Shown here: positions 11,345-24,900 of the stretch, piece by piece
How positions within the stretch are numbered: the first letter of the stretch is position 1
Layout: every line of letters starts with the position of its first letter
NCBI RefSeq assembly: GCF_027943255.1
Contig: NC_072895.1
Location: 21,798,001-21,862,000 of the forward strand
DNA from: Anastrepha obliqua
Lineage: Eukaryota > Arthropoda > Insecta > Diptera > Tephritidae
DNA: 64,000 nt
Direction of reading: 5' to 3'
Translations under genes and position numbers: made by a program
The notes under the pieces: generated by a model
Databases searched by the model: none
Told to the model about the DNA's origin: nothing
What the model saw: the letters and a program-made list of their open reading frames with translations, nothing else

Positions 11345-12005
11345 CAGGAGCTTGAGCAACGCCATATTTGGATCCTATACGTCCAATTGGTGTTCGCATA
11401 TTTTATTGTAAGTGAATAGAGCGGATCGACTACCCATAAGCCAATACATGTTTCTGAATTTAATATCAAATTCTTCTCTTTTCTTCGTTACCTGAGCACT
11501 CCATCTGAGTTTAGTGTCAAGATTCATGCCCAGGTATTTAGCCGCGTTATAATACGGGAATTGCACTCCAGTTATATGTAGTGTAAGATATCTCATTTTA
11601 TTGTCCGTGAAGTCAATATAAACGGATTATGTTTCATTTAATTTTATGCACCAAGTAACATAACTGTACACTCATAGATTTTCTTTAAATGTTTTTGAAG
11701 AATTGCAATTGACTCAAACTGTGTATTTCCAAATGACAAGGGTGTCGTCTGCAAACGTTGGTGTTCTGATCGGTAGGCAAATCGCATGTAGAAATCAGGC
11801 AAAGAATGAGGCCCACAACGCTACCCTGTGAGACACCAGCTTTAATTTCTTTCAGGTCAGAATGCGTGTCATCGTATTTAATTCGAAAGAAACGATCGGA
11901 TAAATAGGATTTTGAAATATTGTAATACTGAGTTGGTAATAGTTCTTTTATTTTGTGTAGAAGCCCACCGTGGCATACCTCGGATGGCCTTGGATACATC
12001 TAAGA
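11345..12005 (-). pseudogene. jockey-clade LINE, reverse transcriptase fragment
   Basis: Minus strand. The first segment (11685-11999) has LLHKIKELLPTQYYNISKSY and KAGVSQGSVVGLILCL (motif B with GVPQGS altered to GVSQGS). The second (11375-11596) has YLGMNLDTKLRWSAQV and MYWLMGSRSALFTYNKI, typical of the region after the YADD motif in jockey elements. The YADD region between them is frameshifted, and the EN domain and 3' end are absent. Confidence 0.85.
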
Positions 12006-12009
12006 AGAG

Positions 12010-12400
12010 AGCAGAGCACACTTTTTTGTCTTTCGAAGACATTTTCTATATTTTGATTTAGCCTGTAAACTTAATCAAGACCTCTGAAAAAACAAATACG
12101 TAAAGTTGATTTTATTATTTCCTTGGCCATCGTCTGACCTATGGTTTCCCCCGGGAATTTGAAAATTTTACCAAATGGTCTGAGTGCGAAAAAAGTAAAT
12201 ATATTTTTTAGAGTTAAAACAAACTGTAAAATTTGTGACAATTAAACCTTGCGTCGAACATTAACGTCACATTTTTGTAAAATCGCATTCAAATGTACCG
12301 CGAAGACTTGTTACTTTTTAGACTCTCGTACACCAAAGCTAAATACTATTTGAAGAACTCTTTTTCAGGGGTATACTTTTGATATGTTCTAGACCCAAAC
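12010..12400. other. Non-coding stretch
   Basis: No feature recognised. Confidence 0.35.
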
Positions 12401-12401
12401 C

Positions 12402-12650
12402 TCAATGGTAATATGCTTTCATAAGCCTCCGTTGGACACCTTTTTTAAAATCTTCGGTTGGGCACTCGGTTCTGGCCTTTTTTTCATCCCTTTCGAGGAT
12501 CCTTTTTAAAAGGTTATATCCATAAATAAATAAAAAAATAAATTTTAGGAAGCTACCTGGGAGCGCAAGTCGTTCGCTATAATAGAAATATATTAAATTC
12601 ACATCCAAAGTCGAAGAGCCAGTCTGGCCAGACCTCAACCGGGGAGGGTT
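12402..12650 (-). repeat. Dispersed repeat with TTAA-CCCTCC terminus, copy 1
   Basis: Read on the minus strand the repeat starts TTTAACCCTCCCCGG (12650 backwards) and contains GGTCTGGCCAGACTGGC, TTAATATATTTCTATTA and AAAAGGTGTCCAACGGAGG. Parts of the same sequence recur at 61480-61640 (CCTCCGTTGGACACC, then TCTGGCC) and at 15540-15650. A TTAA-CCC terminus is typical of piggyBac-related elements, but no coding sequence is present, so the assignment is tentative. Confidence 0.5.
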
Positions 12651-12654
12651 AAAC

Positions 12655-13515
12655 TAATCAGAATTCAATCACCATCCAAATCGTACGCTTGAACGTAGCG
12701 CAATACTATAAAAGTGTCTGTAGCTACAATGTTATAGAAGGCATCACATTGTCGCAACATGCATATTTCTCATGCACGCGCAAACCTTCTTAACGGCGCC
12801 CTCCCTATTCTAATGGTGGGTGATAATTTCTAAAGTAAACAATAACAAAAGCCAACTCATTGTCGAGAAAATACAAATAAACAAATAATCAGATAGAACG
12901 GGTTTAAGAGAGAAATGTATTCATTTACATACACATACAAGTACATGCAACTTCTATAGTCTATATGGATGCTTTTACTTTGAACATTGCATAGTTGTAG
13001 GAATATCGCATATTTGTAGGTAGTCACACACGCGAATAGTTAGATCAACAAATAAGCATCCATCTTAAGCATTTACATAAAATGTTCCTACCTACGAATG
13101 TTTTCATGCATGTAAAATCGCATAGTTATTTATTAAGGTGTTGGTCCAATGCAGGCTAGCTTTGCTTGCTTGGCTTGGTCAACTGTCAAAAATGAATAGA
13201 ACAACACTGAAATATATGACATTAGACCAAGTGTCAGCTTTGTTTGAAGGGCTTGAAGTACGGCGAAGTTTCAAATAACTCAGTGTCATTAGGAATTGAA
13301 CACCCCTGTCTTTCATTTAATTTGATTTCGTTTAGTTTCCCTTGTGAATTTATGTTGCAGAAGACCAAGATAAAGACATTTCGTTAGCTTCCTAATGGTA
13401 GCGGAACCGTTTTCCTCAGCCATGGCTGAGATTTTGAAAAGCTCATTGGCTCTACTCAGTCGCATAGCTGCCAGTTGCGGCCTTTGGAGTTAACTCTGAC
13501 AAAGCTGAGCTGAAA
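12655..13515. other. Non-coding stretch
   Basis: No gene recognised. The sequence is not obviously repetitive within the window. Confidence 0.35.
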
Positions 13516-13519
13516 ATAT

Positions 13520-13905
13520 AAACATCCACATTTTAGACTTCCCAAATTAAACAACCACGATCTTCCGCTTTCATCGGTAGTTAGGTATCTTACAGGGATA
13601 CTTGACTCCAAATTTCATTGGAAGCTACACATTGAAAATCAGGTAAAGAAGACCAGTATAGCTTTCTACTTCTGCAAATCTATCTGGCAAATCTGCTTGG
13701 CAAAAAACTGGGGACTCAAGGCACAGGTCATGCTTTCGTTGTACAACGTAGTGGTTCTGCCAATTTTACGTATGGATTTCTGGTTTGGTGAGAAGCTCTT
13801 CGAAAGGGCTATAATATCACTAAACTGGGGAGGGTGCAAATGACTGCATGCATTGGCATCACCGGAGCATATAAAATTGGTCCCAGTTCTGCCTTGAATT
13901 GAATT
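13520..13905 (+). pseudogene. LINE reverse transcriptase, post-YADD fragment
   Basis: The + strand reads VRYLTGILDSKFHWKLHIE, then SIAFYFCKSIW and KNWGLKAQVMLSLYNVVVLP between 13575 and 13760, the conserved region C-terminal to the RT palm in LOA/I-type LINEs. A stop and frame loss follow near 13840. RNase H sequence of similar type lies at 14380-14770 in the same direction, but a minus-strand LINE tail sits between them. Confidence 0.7.
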
Positions 13906-13909
13906 GAAT

Positions 13910-14300
13910 TTGAAGAGGTCGAGCCAAGGAGCACCAGGAGATTTGGTGGCTCCTAAAACACTCAGGCTAAAAAGCCCATTGTATTTAAAGCTCTGGAAAG
14001 GGGGTAGATAGTCAAGGAGGGAGGGAGAAAAGTATCAGAGAAAGAGATAGGAAAGAATAGAGACAGAGATAGAGATAGTTAGTACTGTGAGAATTTTCCA
14101 GATTCTTTGGCGAATCTGTAAATATCCTCCAGTTTTAGAGAACGAATATCACTCATTCCCATGACATCTGAACCCAATACCCGTGGTCGCGCTCTAGCAA
14201 AGGCAGGACACTCACAGAGAAAGTGCTCAGTGCTATCCGCCTCCTCCAAGCAGGACAGGCATACCGGGTCCTCGATGATTCCAATGGTGGTCATATGCTG
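13910..14300 (-). pseudogene. LOA/I-type LINE, C-terminal fragment
   Basis: The minus strand (14079-14294) reads PVCLSCLEEADSTEHFLCEC, the C-x2-C ... H-x4-C metal-binding tail of this LINE type, then PAFARARPRVLGSDVMG and LEDIYRFAKESGKF. The fragment at 5544-5759 is close enough in sequence to be the same family. It is inserted between two + strand LINE fragments. Confidence 0.75.
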
Positions 14301-14379
14301 ACCCCATGGGTTGTGTCCCGTAATGAGTTCTGCCTTACTTCCTATCCACTTTTACGTTATTTCCAGCGCAGCTCAAAGT

Positions 14380-14770
14380 GCAAAGAGGTTAAAGTAGGTT
14401 GGCCTCTGGAAGCAATCTCCCAAGGGACATGGTAGCATTTTCGGGCATTTAACATCGTATTTCTCTGAACTTCTGACAGATCTCTCTATCCACAAACTGG
14501 AGTTTGAGAGGCGTGCCATGACAATCTTTCCAAGTAGGCAGGATTGAAACGAGGGGAAAATCTGCACCAAAGCAGGCACCTTTGTCTTCGCTGACGGCTC
14601 CAAGATGGAATCGAGAGTCGGAGCAGGGGTTTTCTCTAAATCAGCCAATGTATTTATTTCCTTAAAATTGGCGACAGCGTTCAGAGCGCCAAATCGGCCA
14701 TACACGTTTTTAAAGTCAAGCAAAGTCAGTCTGCAATGGGCTAGCACCTTTAGGAGGACATGAGGGAAGT
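14380..14770 (+). pseudogene. LINE RNase H fragment
   Basis: The + strand reads TFVFADGSKMESRVGAGVFS near 14578-14640 (first RNase H Asp in FADGSK) and SANVFISLKL after it. The following catalytic positions are lost. A long minus-strand open frame across the same bases is a shadow. Confidence 0.65.
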
Positions 14771-14774
14771 GGAA

Positions 14775-15759
14775 TTTGTGCAGACTTTTTAAAAGCTTAC
14801 CAAAATCTTCAAAGTTCCAATATGCAAATTCTTACATTCTAATGGCCGTGAAAATGGCATAAAAAATCAAATATATTTCAGAGATTTTATAAATAAAGAA
14901 GCTGTAGGGAAACGTTATTTTATAACAAGTTTAAAGTCCATTTTAATTTTTGTATTCAAGGCGAATCTACAATATTATTGTTTTTTTTTTCTTTCGCCGT
15001 GTCCATGTAACTGTCAGCTCAGAATGAAATAAGGTAAATTCATTATTTATTTTCTAGTTTCCCAATACTTTGATTGTCAAACGTACAGAACATTGTTGTT
15101 GGTCGAGTGCCACCACCTTTAACGAATGCCCATATGAAGTCAAGCTAATCTTTTTTATATCAAACTTCCGTTTCATTTGTAATTTATTAATTGTAGAAAA
15201 ACTACATTTATTAAAGGGAATACACAAAACAAGTTATTTTATTTCCTTTTATTTGAAAAAAAAAAAAAAAAATCTGAAATGGGGGCACTGTCGAGAAAAG
15301 ACATTGAAGCGAAAGACATACAAAACATTTATTTGGTTGACAAATTTGGGTGCTGAATAAATGTGCTGAATGCCATAACACCTGGAACGCTAAGTACGGA
15401 GTTCTAGCTTAAATTCAAAGATTTCGTGAGTTTGTTGTCATTTTATTTTCTAACTAGAAAATTTTTTTTTATTTAAAAAGCCTATTATGTGGATAGGTAT
15501 ATTTATATATATACTTATTGTATATATTTGTAGTATAGAAAATTAAATTTTAGGAAGTTTCAAGTTTTTAGCTTTAATAGAAATATGTTAAATTCACGTC
15601 CAAATTCGAAAAAATCTGGCCAAACTTACACAAAAACTTGTTAGTCTCTCCGACTTAACCTTTCATACTTTTTAATATTTCCCTTGAAATTACAATCAAA
15701 TTTGTTTGAACTTTATTTTAACCACCACAACTGTTTTCTTCTTTTTTCTTTGATTTCAG
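14775..15759. other. Non-coding DNA just upstream of the first visible Sestrin exon
   Basis: AT-rich DNA with poly-A/T runs. Bases 15540-15650 match part of the dispersed repeat at 12402-12650. The last 25 bases form a strong splice acceptor (pyrimidine-rich tract, then CAG at 15757-15759). I could not identify an upstream Sestrin exon here. Confidence 0.5.
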
Positions 15760-15924
15760 TGTTCTATTCACGGTTATAACATGGAAGATCTGGAACTGGA
15801 TCAAGTCACACAGGTGATTAACTATCATCCTCGTTTTCTCGATCATTTTCTGCGCACACAAAATTTCATTATGGATGGAGATGGACCGCTGCCATATGAT
15901 TACCGTTATTATTTGGCCATAATT
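15760..15924 (+). CDS. Sesn: Sestrin visible exon 1
   Basis: 55 codons, phase 0 at both ends. The acceptor is TTTGATTTCAG and the donor is GTGAGT at 15925. It encodes [19 protein letters not shown] and [20 protein letters not shown], matching the start of the Sestrin N-terminal helical domain. There is an in-frame Met at 15781, but the seven codons before it are open back to the acceptor and an in-frame TGA lies just upstream in the intron. I therefore read it as an internal exon rather than a first exon; the Met at 15781 remains a possible alternative start. Confidence 0.93.
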
Positions 15925-18900
15925 GTGAGTAGCATCAAAAATTAAAAATGTTGACATTTAATAGTAAATTTTAGTAAAAGTAAAATTAAATATCTTCGGA
16001 CAACGGCTAGCCGATCGTTTTTTTTTCCGTTAGTAGCCTCAAAATGGAAATAAATTTGTATTATAATATCTTTCTCTCTGCGCCAGTGAGTTCAGAAACT
16101 CTGCTCGGGACTATAAAAAGATCTTTCCCACAAAGTATTATTTTATCGACTTCGTTGAATTTTTTAAGCTTGATTTTGTATGTGGATTAGTTTAAAATGA
16201 AATAGAAAGAATTCTTATTAAGTAAAATTTCAGTCAGCCGGCTCTCGATTGCAAAAAATGCCAATAACATTAAATAATCGCACTTTAATTGACTTTAGCG
16301 GGTATATTTGCTGGTAGCGCGAGCAAATAAGCCTTTTTTAATAAGCCTTTCAATAAATTATCCGAAAGTGCCAACAATGAGCGTAATAGTATGAAATTTT
16401 TGTTTAAATATTAAAAATATGAAGATTATATAAGATATAGTTGAACAAAATGGATCTTGCGGTAATCTGTAGCATCGGGAATATAAATATCAAATTTGAT
16501 TAACAACATAATTTTATTCTTAAGCGAAGGATTTAGAAAATATATTTTTCACAAGTCTAGTCAAAATCAAAATTTCGATTAAAATTAGAATAAATAAATC
16601 AGTAAAAAAGTCAATCATTCAGTAAATAATTCGGTGATTTTTGTTTTTTTCTTTTGTTAAAAGAAAAACCGTTCAATGTACTACCCTTTAATTTTAGTAA
16701 ATAAATCGATCTTTTCTTGTTGTTAGAAAAAAAATCGTTCAATTGGCTACTCTTTATTTTCAATAAATAAATCGGTGATTTTTGGTTACTTTTTTGTTTT
16801 GTTTTGTTTTCGTGACTCTGAAAATTGCAGTTCGACTTACACAATCCCCAGAATTGGTGCTTTTTAAATCGTTTGTGACTAAACATAAGGAAATGCTTTC
16901 ACGTAAAATTTGCTATATCAACCAATACTTCACATAGGTACTTTGTATAATATCGCTGGCTAACCCCTGCAATCCGTTGAAGAAATTAAAGACTTGGGAA
17001 TTATTTTTGACTTTGAATTGAATTTCACGTGTTATTAACCACGTCATAAGGCGATCATATACGCGTTCCCACGCCAGTCGGTTCTACGTAGCCGGAACGA
17101 CCCGGACTTACATCCGGCCAAGGTCGGATCACTTCAGCAGCACTCTCCGTACATGTATAAGGAATGGTTTTTCTGCGGCAACAACAACAACAACAACCAT
17201 CATATACGATGCTAGCATTCGTACGCTGAAATTGTTCTGCATATACTAACCCACACACCCTCAAATCTATGTATTGTGCTTTTGTTAGATCCAGATTAGA
17301 GTACGCCACTGTTATTCGGAGACCGTACTAAATAGGTATCTCCAATCGGGTTGAGAGAGTGCAGAGAGTTTTTCTTCGTTTTGCGCTCCGATCTTTAATC
17401 TTTTCAGAAGCTATACCATCGTACCGCTCTCGATGTTTATTGATTGACTTAAAAATACAAATACAAAATACAGACGATCTACTCTTTCGTGCTCACTTAT
17501 TTTTCATATCATTACTGTAGCTATGGATTGTCCTTCACTTCTGAGTAAAATTCAATTTGATGTTCCTAATAAGAAGCTTCGACAGTACGAAACTTTGAAA
17601 ATTTGCTTCTCGCGAACCAATTACGGGGTGAATGCTCCGATGTCTAGGTCATGTGCAGATTTAAATTTGTTTTTTTAATTCTTCTGGTGCTGATTTTACA
17701 TGGCCGTATGGCATTTATTCATCTTAAATCGTCTTTTTTTTTCTCAGTAATTACTAAACTATTTTACAATAGCTTGGCATAGTCTATAACAATATAGCCA
17801 CTCAAAGACAAATAAATAAATATTTCCTAAACAAAAATATTAAAATTAAATCAGAAACAAAAAAACTATCAAAACTTGTCAAAAAGTGCCAGTGTTATAG
17901 TTATGAAACACACTGTATAGCAGACCATAAATCTCATTTGCTTGAGAAAATGATTGCTTTTGTAAGCACTTAAGCGCTTCACAGCGGGAAAACAATGTTG
18001 TACAACACCCTAAGGTGTATTTATCTGAGTACATATGTATATGTATGTGTGTGTGTATTAGCATCGGCCAGCGAAAGCTCGTTATGGTGAAAGAACACAA
18101 ATTAATACAATATTTTTATACTCACATGAGAATACCATTTAAATCGTATGATAATGAAAATGATAAATAATCATGCGGCACGACTTTGACGCCATGCAAG
18201 TAGAACGACATACGAGCAACAACAACCACAACAACAGCTGGCTGACGTTAATACTATAAGGACAACAGCATTTGCCCATAATAACAGCAATAATGAATAA
18301 ATAATAATAAACAGCACACACATACATACACACATACACATGTACCTGTTTTGCATTGCAAATTATTGATGAAGAATTTCAATGCAAATGCAGCAAAAAC
18401 ACAATTACATAGAAGTTATTAATAGATAAACAAAACAGATACATTTACAGTACCTCACAAAAGTTTGCGGAAATCTAATTTTCCTAGCAGAAATATATTA
18501 GCAAAAAAATCTTATTTTAACTCGGGTTCACATTCAAAAACTCATTTTTTATTACATATAAACACTTAGCTTTCTATTAATAAAAAAAAATTCAATATCT
18601 CAAAAAAATTACACAGGCCAACAACTAAAAAACTTTTTCGATAATTTTAACTAAGGTTTTAAGGTTTTTTTATGCTGAAAACGAATATGACCTTGAAAAT
18701 GCTCCAGCACGTCAGGATTTTTGGCAATTTGAGGTTAAAAAGTCAAAAAATGCTGATTTTAGCCATTTTTTTAATTTTTTTTTGGGCAAGGTAAAGTTTT
18801 TTTTTAATTTTCCACAACGGCATCGCAAAGTACTAGTCTTCAGCTTTAAAATCCATTTTTTTTAAATATTTTTACGATTAGTATAAAAAAAGTTATTCTA

Positions 18901-21900
18901 TTTTGAATAGGAGACTTTTAGATATGCAAATTCAACCTTTCTAACTCTCTAACGCCCCTGTAAAGGGCGAATTCAAAATAGTATAACTTTTTTTATACTA
19001 ATCGTAAAAATATTTAAAAAAATGGATTTTAAAGCTGAAGACTAGTACTTTGCGATGCCGTTGTGGAAAATTAAAAAAAAACTTTACCTTGCCCAAAAAA
19101 AAAATTAAAAAAATGGCCAAAATCTGCATTTTTTGACTTTTTAACCTCAAATTGCCAAAAATCCTGACGTGCTGGAGCATTTTCAAGGTCATATTCGTTG
19201 TCAGCATAAAAAAACCTTGAAGAAACACCCATAGCCGTTTTAAAAGCTGTAAAAAAGCGAGATTTTGTTGGCCTGTGTTATTAGTGTAAATCGCTATAAA
19301 GATGAACTGACTTGAATTCACTTCACAGAAGTTGTTTAAAGTATGGCTAGAAAGTCAAAAGCAAGCTTTTACTTGAAAAAATAAAAATATTTTTATATTT
19401 AAATTAAAGCTTAGACCCCAATGAAACGACTGAATTGTTTTTTGAGCAATAAATAAATAGTGAAAGGACTAGCTGATATTTTATAACTGCGAGAAAATAT
19501 TTCCAAATAATTTTCGAAGGCACTGTATATGTATATATGTAAATGTATGTGTGTAGTCATACCTCGCAATTAGCCAAATAATATGAAAAGTAATGCATTA
19601 GCATCAAAACTTAATAACTCCATATAAGTAAAAGCTTCTTCCAACGCAATGTGGGCGCAAATCTTTATAATTATACACCGACTTTAGAAATACTTCTATA
19701 CATATGTATGTGTATTCGTCTGTGCATATATGCGCTATTGAAATTTACCCTGCAATATGACCTGCAATTTCCTTAATGAGTGTAATTAAATAAATTAAAT
19801 TTAAATTAAATCGAAAAGGTGTTACAGGTAATTGGCAAAATTACACTAAAAATATATATTTTCATGCTTAACTAGAGCATGGAAGGATAACTCAGTGAGG
19901 GGTGGTCCATTTACATGATTATATTTAACCTTTCGTAGACACACTGGGGTGTGAGTCACCTCACAAAATGTTTGAAGGGTTTTAGTTTGTTTATTTGTAA
20001 CATCTGGAATAAACTGTTTGTTGTATTTTAGCCACGCCGATTTTACTCTTCGAATTCATGCAGTAGATGTAGCGCACCGAATTTATGCAGGGACGCTTAT
20101 CCAGCAGCCAGCCCCGACTCCGCGGACAGATTGATGTACTTCCCAGGCTGGTGCCACTAGATACTGGATTCATAGGAAAATGAGCGTCGAGAAGTAACTT
20201 TAGTGATTCCTCGCCGCTCATCGCCCAACGTCCCGATTCGTCTCTCAAGTATCCCAAGAGAGCGGAGTTCCTTGTGAGTACTCGTCTAAATTTTGAAGAT
20301 TCATGAGAGCCCTCCACGCTTCCACAGACGCTTCTCCAAGAGTCCCTCATGGCCTTCCTTATTTCGGACTTATAGATTCCTAGCCCTACTTTATACAGTT
20401 CCCATCCTGAGGGAGACCTAATTCTTTTAGCCCTATTAAAAAGGCGGCTGCACGAAACCTTAAGCTCAGAAAGTTCAGCTATCCACCAAGACGGTTTTTC
20501 CTTCTTAGGGAACTTCTAAGCGAGCAGGAGCTTTCAAGAGCCTCATTACAAGCTGAAGTAAAGATCTTCACCAGATCATCGATCGCCCCCTCCGAGAGAT
20601 CTAGATTTTCCCTTGGTGCTTCGGGGAGAAGATTTCTGCCGGAATTCTATAGCACTCCATTTGGAAATTAAAACCCTGTGATTAATCTGATCAAATGCTT
20701 TTGAAATGTCTGTGTAAACAGTGTCAACTTGAGTTTTTTTTTTTTTAACGATAATATATAATATTCAGAGAACACTGCAAGATTTCAAACAGTAGATCTA
20801 CCTTTCGTGAAGCCGGTTAGTCTGCTGAAACATAACGATTAACTGCAAAATAGATTTTTTCTTTCACTATTATTGGCAATATTGTTTTTATAGCCACTTT
20901 TGAAAACTGGATTAATGGTGGCTACTTTCCAGGCTCTATGAACTATCCTCTTATGTGCATCTAGAAAAAATTTAAGATATACCATATATGAAGAAATCCT
21001 CCCATAGATACCGCATACAATTTATTCGCATGAGCTTAGAAATACTCATTTTTTCATTGTTCTTACTTAAGGGGACAGATACCTGTAAACGGCCATATTT
21101 TCCCTGATTTTCATTAAAATTATTTAAAATGAAGAAGTCAATGTATTTTTTTCAAAATTGGCATACAATTTATTAATACATTAAAATAATATAATTTTTT
21201 TTTAATCATTTAAAATGGCGGATGTGCACTCAATTCTTTCAGTAAGGTCGCAGCGGGGCATCTCAATCGGCGGGCATTGTAGCATCGGCGTCAGTGACCT
21301 GAATACAAAAAACCAAAAATTTGTTTGTTTATTAAAGTCGTAATTTCTATATGAATCAAACAAAATTAAAAAAGAAAAATCGCGAAATAAAATGCTTAAA
21401 AAAAAAAAATGAATCTTGGGTCGAAATTTCCTATTATTTTTGCTTCGAAAAAATTATGTTTTCGAAAAATTTTCGAAATTGTAAATTCACATAGAAAGTA
21501 ATATCATAAGAAAGATGTGTGCAAAATTTCAGGGAGATCAATAACTTTTCGAGCTATTGGGTACGCCAATTCGAAAAAGATAGTTTTGAGAAAAACGCCT
21601 CTAAAGTCGGCAACGTAACTATACGCGCTCCCAGCGCTCGAACGCAAAGAATAGAGTCGTCACGGTTGACGTTCTATAATATACGAAATACTTAAATTTA
21701 CGTTCTAAAAATTTTTTGACATATTCTTAAAGGATTATATTAACATTTTATGAAAAACAAAATTTTTTTTTCGAAATTTTACAGGTATCTGTCCCCTTAA
21801 GTAAAGTTAATACGTGAAAAACACAAAATTTTTTTTATGATATCATTTGTGGGTTTTCAGTGTAGGTTAATAAATTTGAATCATAAAACTGCCAATTCCT

Positions 21901-24900
21901 AACATCTTTAGAAAATTGGTTCTCGATTTTACATAGCAATTGAATGGCCTGGTTCTTAGTTAAAAAAAATCATTTATTATTTGTAAGCCTGTGGTATTCG
22001 CTCTTCCCTCCGTCGTAATCCAAACTGGCTAACCATACGCTTGGCGATTAAAATACGTACATTTGTATGTATGTAAGTCAAGACAAGTTACATAAAAAGT
22101 TTGCCGCTTGTGTAAGCAAACTACGCCTACACAAATGTAAATATGATACCCGATAATGATGTGGCTGATCTTGAGCGCAACCGCTTAACGCGCCAATGCG
22201 TCAATAATTCATTAATTGAGTTATGGCTTGTGGTGGTTGCACAATTCGAATGATTTATCAACAACAACATGTGGAGGCTTTTAGCATATTTGCCATTAAT
22301 TGCGAGAAAAAAAATTTTAATTACAATAAAAACTACTCATAAAACACAGGCACACATATGTATATATGTATGCATGTACATACACACACGTATACATACA
22401 TACATATGCATACACATACATACACTTGCATATACATACATAGGCTCCCCCACTGCCAGCGGAACTGAAGTGTCACAACAATTCCGATTGCATTTGCAGA
22501 AGTACAGCGCGAAGCATTGCGAAACGAAATGAAAAAAATAGACTAAAAAAAATAGCAAAAAAAACTATAACTAAAACTTATTTTAATTGCCACAAATGAT
22601 AAACAAAGCGGCAGCAACAACTGTTGAAATAGTGAGAAAAAACGTCAGCAATAATAAGAGGAAGCAACTGCAGTCAAGTGGCCACTTTGTGGCCGTCAAC
22701 AACAACAACTGTGCGATAAGTCGCATTTGATTGCATTTTTTTCTTTGTTGTTTTTATAAATGCATATTTGCCCTCACACATGGCAGCTGATATTTGTTTT
22801 TGTAATAAAATAGCCGCTCCTGTTATCGCCTTTGTTTACCGTAACTATTTAAAGTCTGAGTGTTTGTTATTTGTTTTTTCTTCTTCTTATTTTCTTGTAT
22901 GTATTTGAATTATTTTATTGCTTATGACTACAATTGACACAGCTGACAACAGCAGTGGCCTCCAGGGGCAATAAACAGCCATTTGCCATTCAGTCAGTCA
23001 GTTACACTGGCAGCCAATCAGCCAACAACAACTTCCACTCGCTTGGAGGTCGTTCACTGTTTAGTTCACCCACCTTCTCAGGTTTGGTTGTTGTTTATTT
23101 TTTTGTTGTAGCACACGAATTTTAAAATTCCAATATTAGTTTATGTGTCTGTTTAGCAAATAAATACAACAACACTATTGCCGTGTTAAAATTAAAAAAA
23201 AAAAAAACAACAAAAGAAATAATTTCAAAATCAAATAAAATACATCGAAAGTCAATAAAAGAGGCGAACAAGAAACAAAACCTAAGTTTTATTAGCTGGT
23301 TAGCATCACTTCGAAATTTTTTTGAAAATAATTGTAAATTAAAAAGTACAACGGAAATTTTTCTAAATTAATTTTTCAAAGTATTAGAATGAGATTCTAA
23401 GAGGCTTATTTATAGGTTTGAAAGTAATCACAATTTCATGAGAAACGGTATTATAAAGGGTCTTTCAAAAGTGGCGCCCAGATGTGCATAGTAGAGTGGG
23501 CCGAAAAAAAAATTTTTATGACCGCATTCTAATAGTGCGGAAAAGTTGCACTGTTAGACTAATAAAGTGTGTGCTAAATTTCAGCCCAATCGAACGATAT
23601 CTTCTGTCGCCAGCAGAGGCCAAAACTTTTGAAATTTCAGTTTAAATTCTGAGCAATTTTAACTTTTTTGAAAATACTATTCGTTATCATACCGGTATAT
23701 GTTAAATACAAATTTTATATTAGAAGGTCCATCGAAACAATTTAATTCACTACACTCCACTCTGTTTGTTTGATCAAGCAATACGTGTATGGAGCTCCCA
23801 GTAGCTCGTCCTTGTACTGCGAGGTGAATTGAAGTTACAGCAATTACTTTGTCTATTTTTGGTGTTTCTTATAAAAGCATTTAATTATAATATTTTATTA
23901 AAAGTTTATATGACGACAATGGCATTACCCAAATTTTCCGTAAGATAAACGTTTATTTGCCTATTGTTTGGAAGTCCTAAAGATTTGCCAGATCATCAAC
24001 TAACAAGTTATGAAGATTTAATGAGATGTTGTTTTTTTTTTTCGAAGACGGGAACTGGGAGTATAGTCAAGAGGAAACAGAGAGCCGGCTTTTTTGATCA
24101 TAGCCGGACAAGTTCCGTATCGGAGTAGTGGGCATACCTGAAACACAGAAACTTATAGAAAGACAACGACGCCGCGATGAGATGACCAAACAAATTACTA
24201 ATAAAAATTCTGCGGTCCAGAAAACTATCCTAACTAACTATATATATATATATTAGGCCGGGTCGATTTGTAGGGAGGCAAAAAAATCGCCCATTGCTCT
24301 GTGAAAATCATATTCTAGGGATCAAAATAAGAAACTTTGCCGAAGGAACCATACCTCTAAAACGAATTCTGATGTCCCCCAATTTGGGTCGAACTTTTTA
24401 GTTTCTTTTCTCATGTAAAGGCCAAAAATGGTGATATTTTGAAATGATTGTATGGGGAACCCCCCAAGGGAGTTCCAGGGGGTGTGTCACTGGCATGGGC
24501 GGATCGGCCATCCAAAGTTAGTGGGGGTCGGTCATACATTTGGACTCAATTGGAGCACTCTAAATGGGTCAAAGTGGGATTTTTCGTTCGACCCAAATTG
24601 GGGGACATCAGAATTCGTTTTAGAGGTATGGTTCCTTCGGCAAAGTTTCTTATTTTGATCCCTAGAATACGATTTTCACAGAGCAATGAACGATTTTTAA
24701 ATCGACCCGCCCTAATATATATATTTTACTAACTATATATTTTGCAAGCGCGAAATAGTTTACTACATGCATGTCGCACTCTACCCCATTTCAATTTTGA
24801 TGCTGATGATTACAGCAAAATGATAAACTGGTCTTCGGTAAATATAATCTCTGCCCCCGTTCTAAAAAACGTTACAAATGAAATTCTTACGGAGATTTTA

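Noticed and set aside
24448..24732. 94-codon frame in the fold-back loop as a gene
   Set aside because: It runs across both arms of a palindrome; the product has no known pattern and the arm sequence explains the openness.
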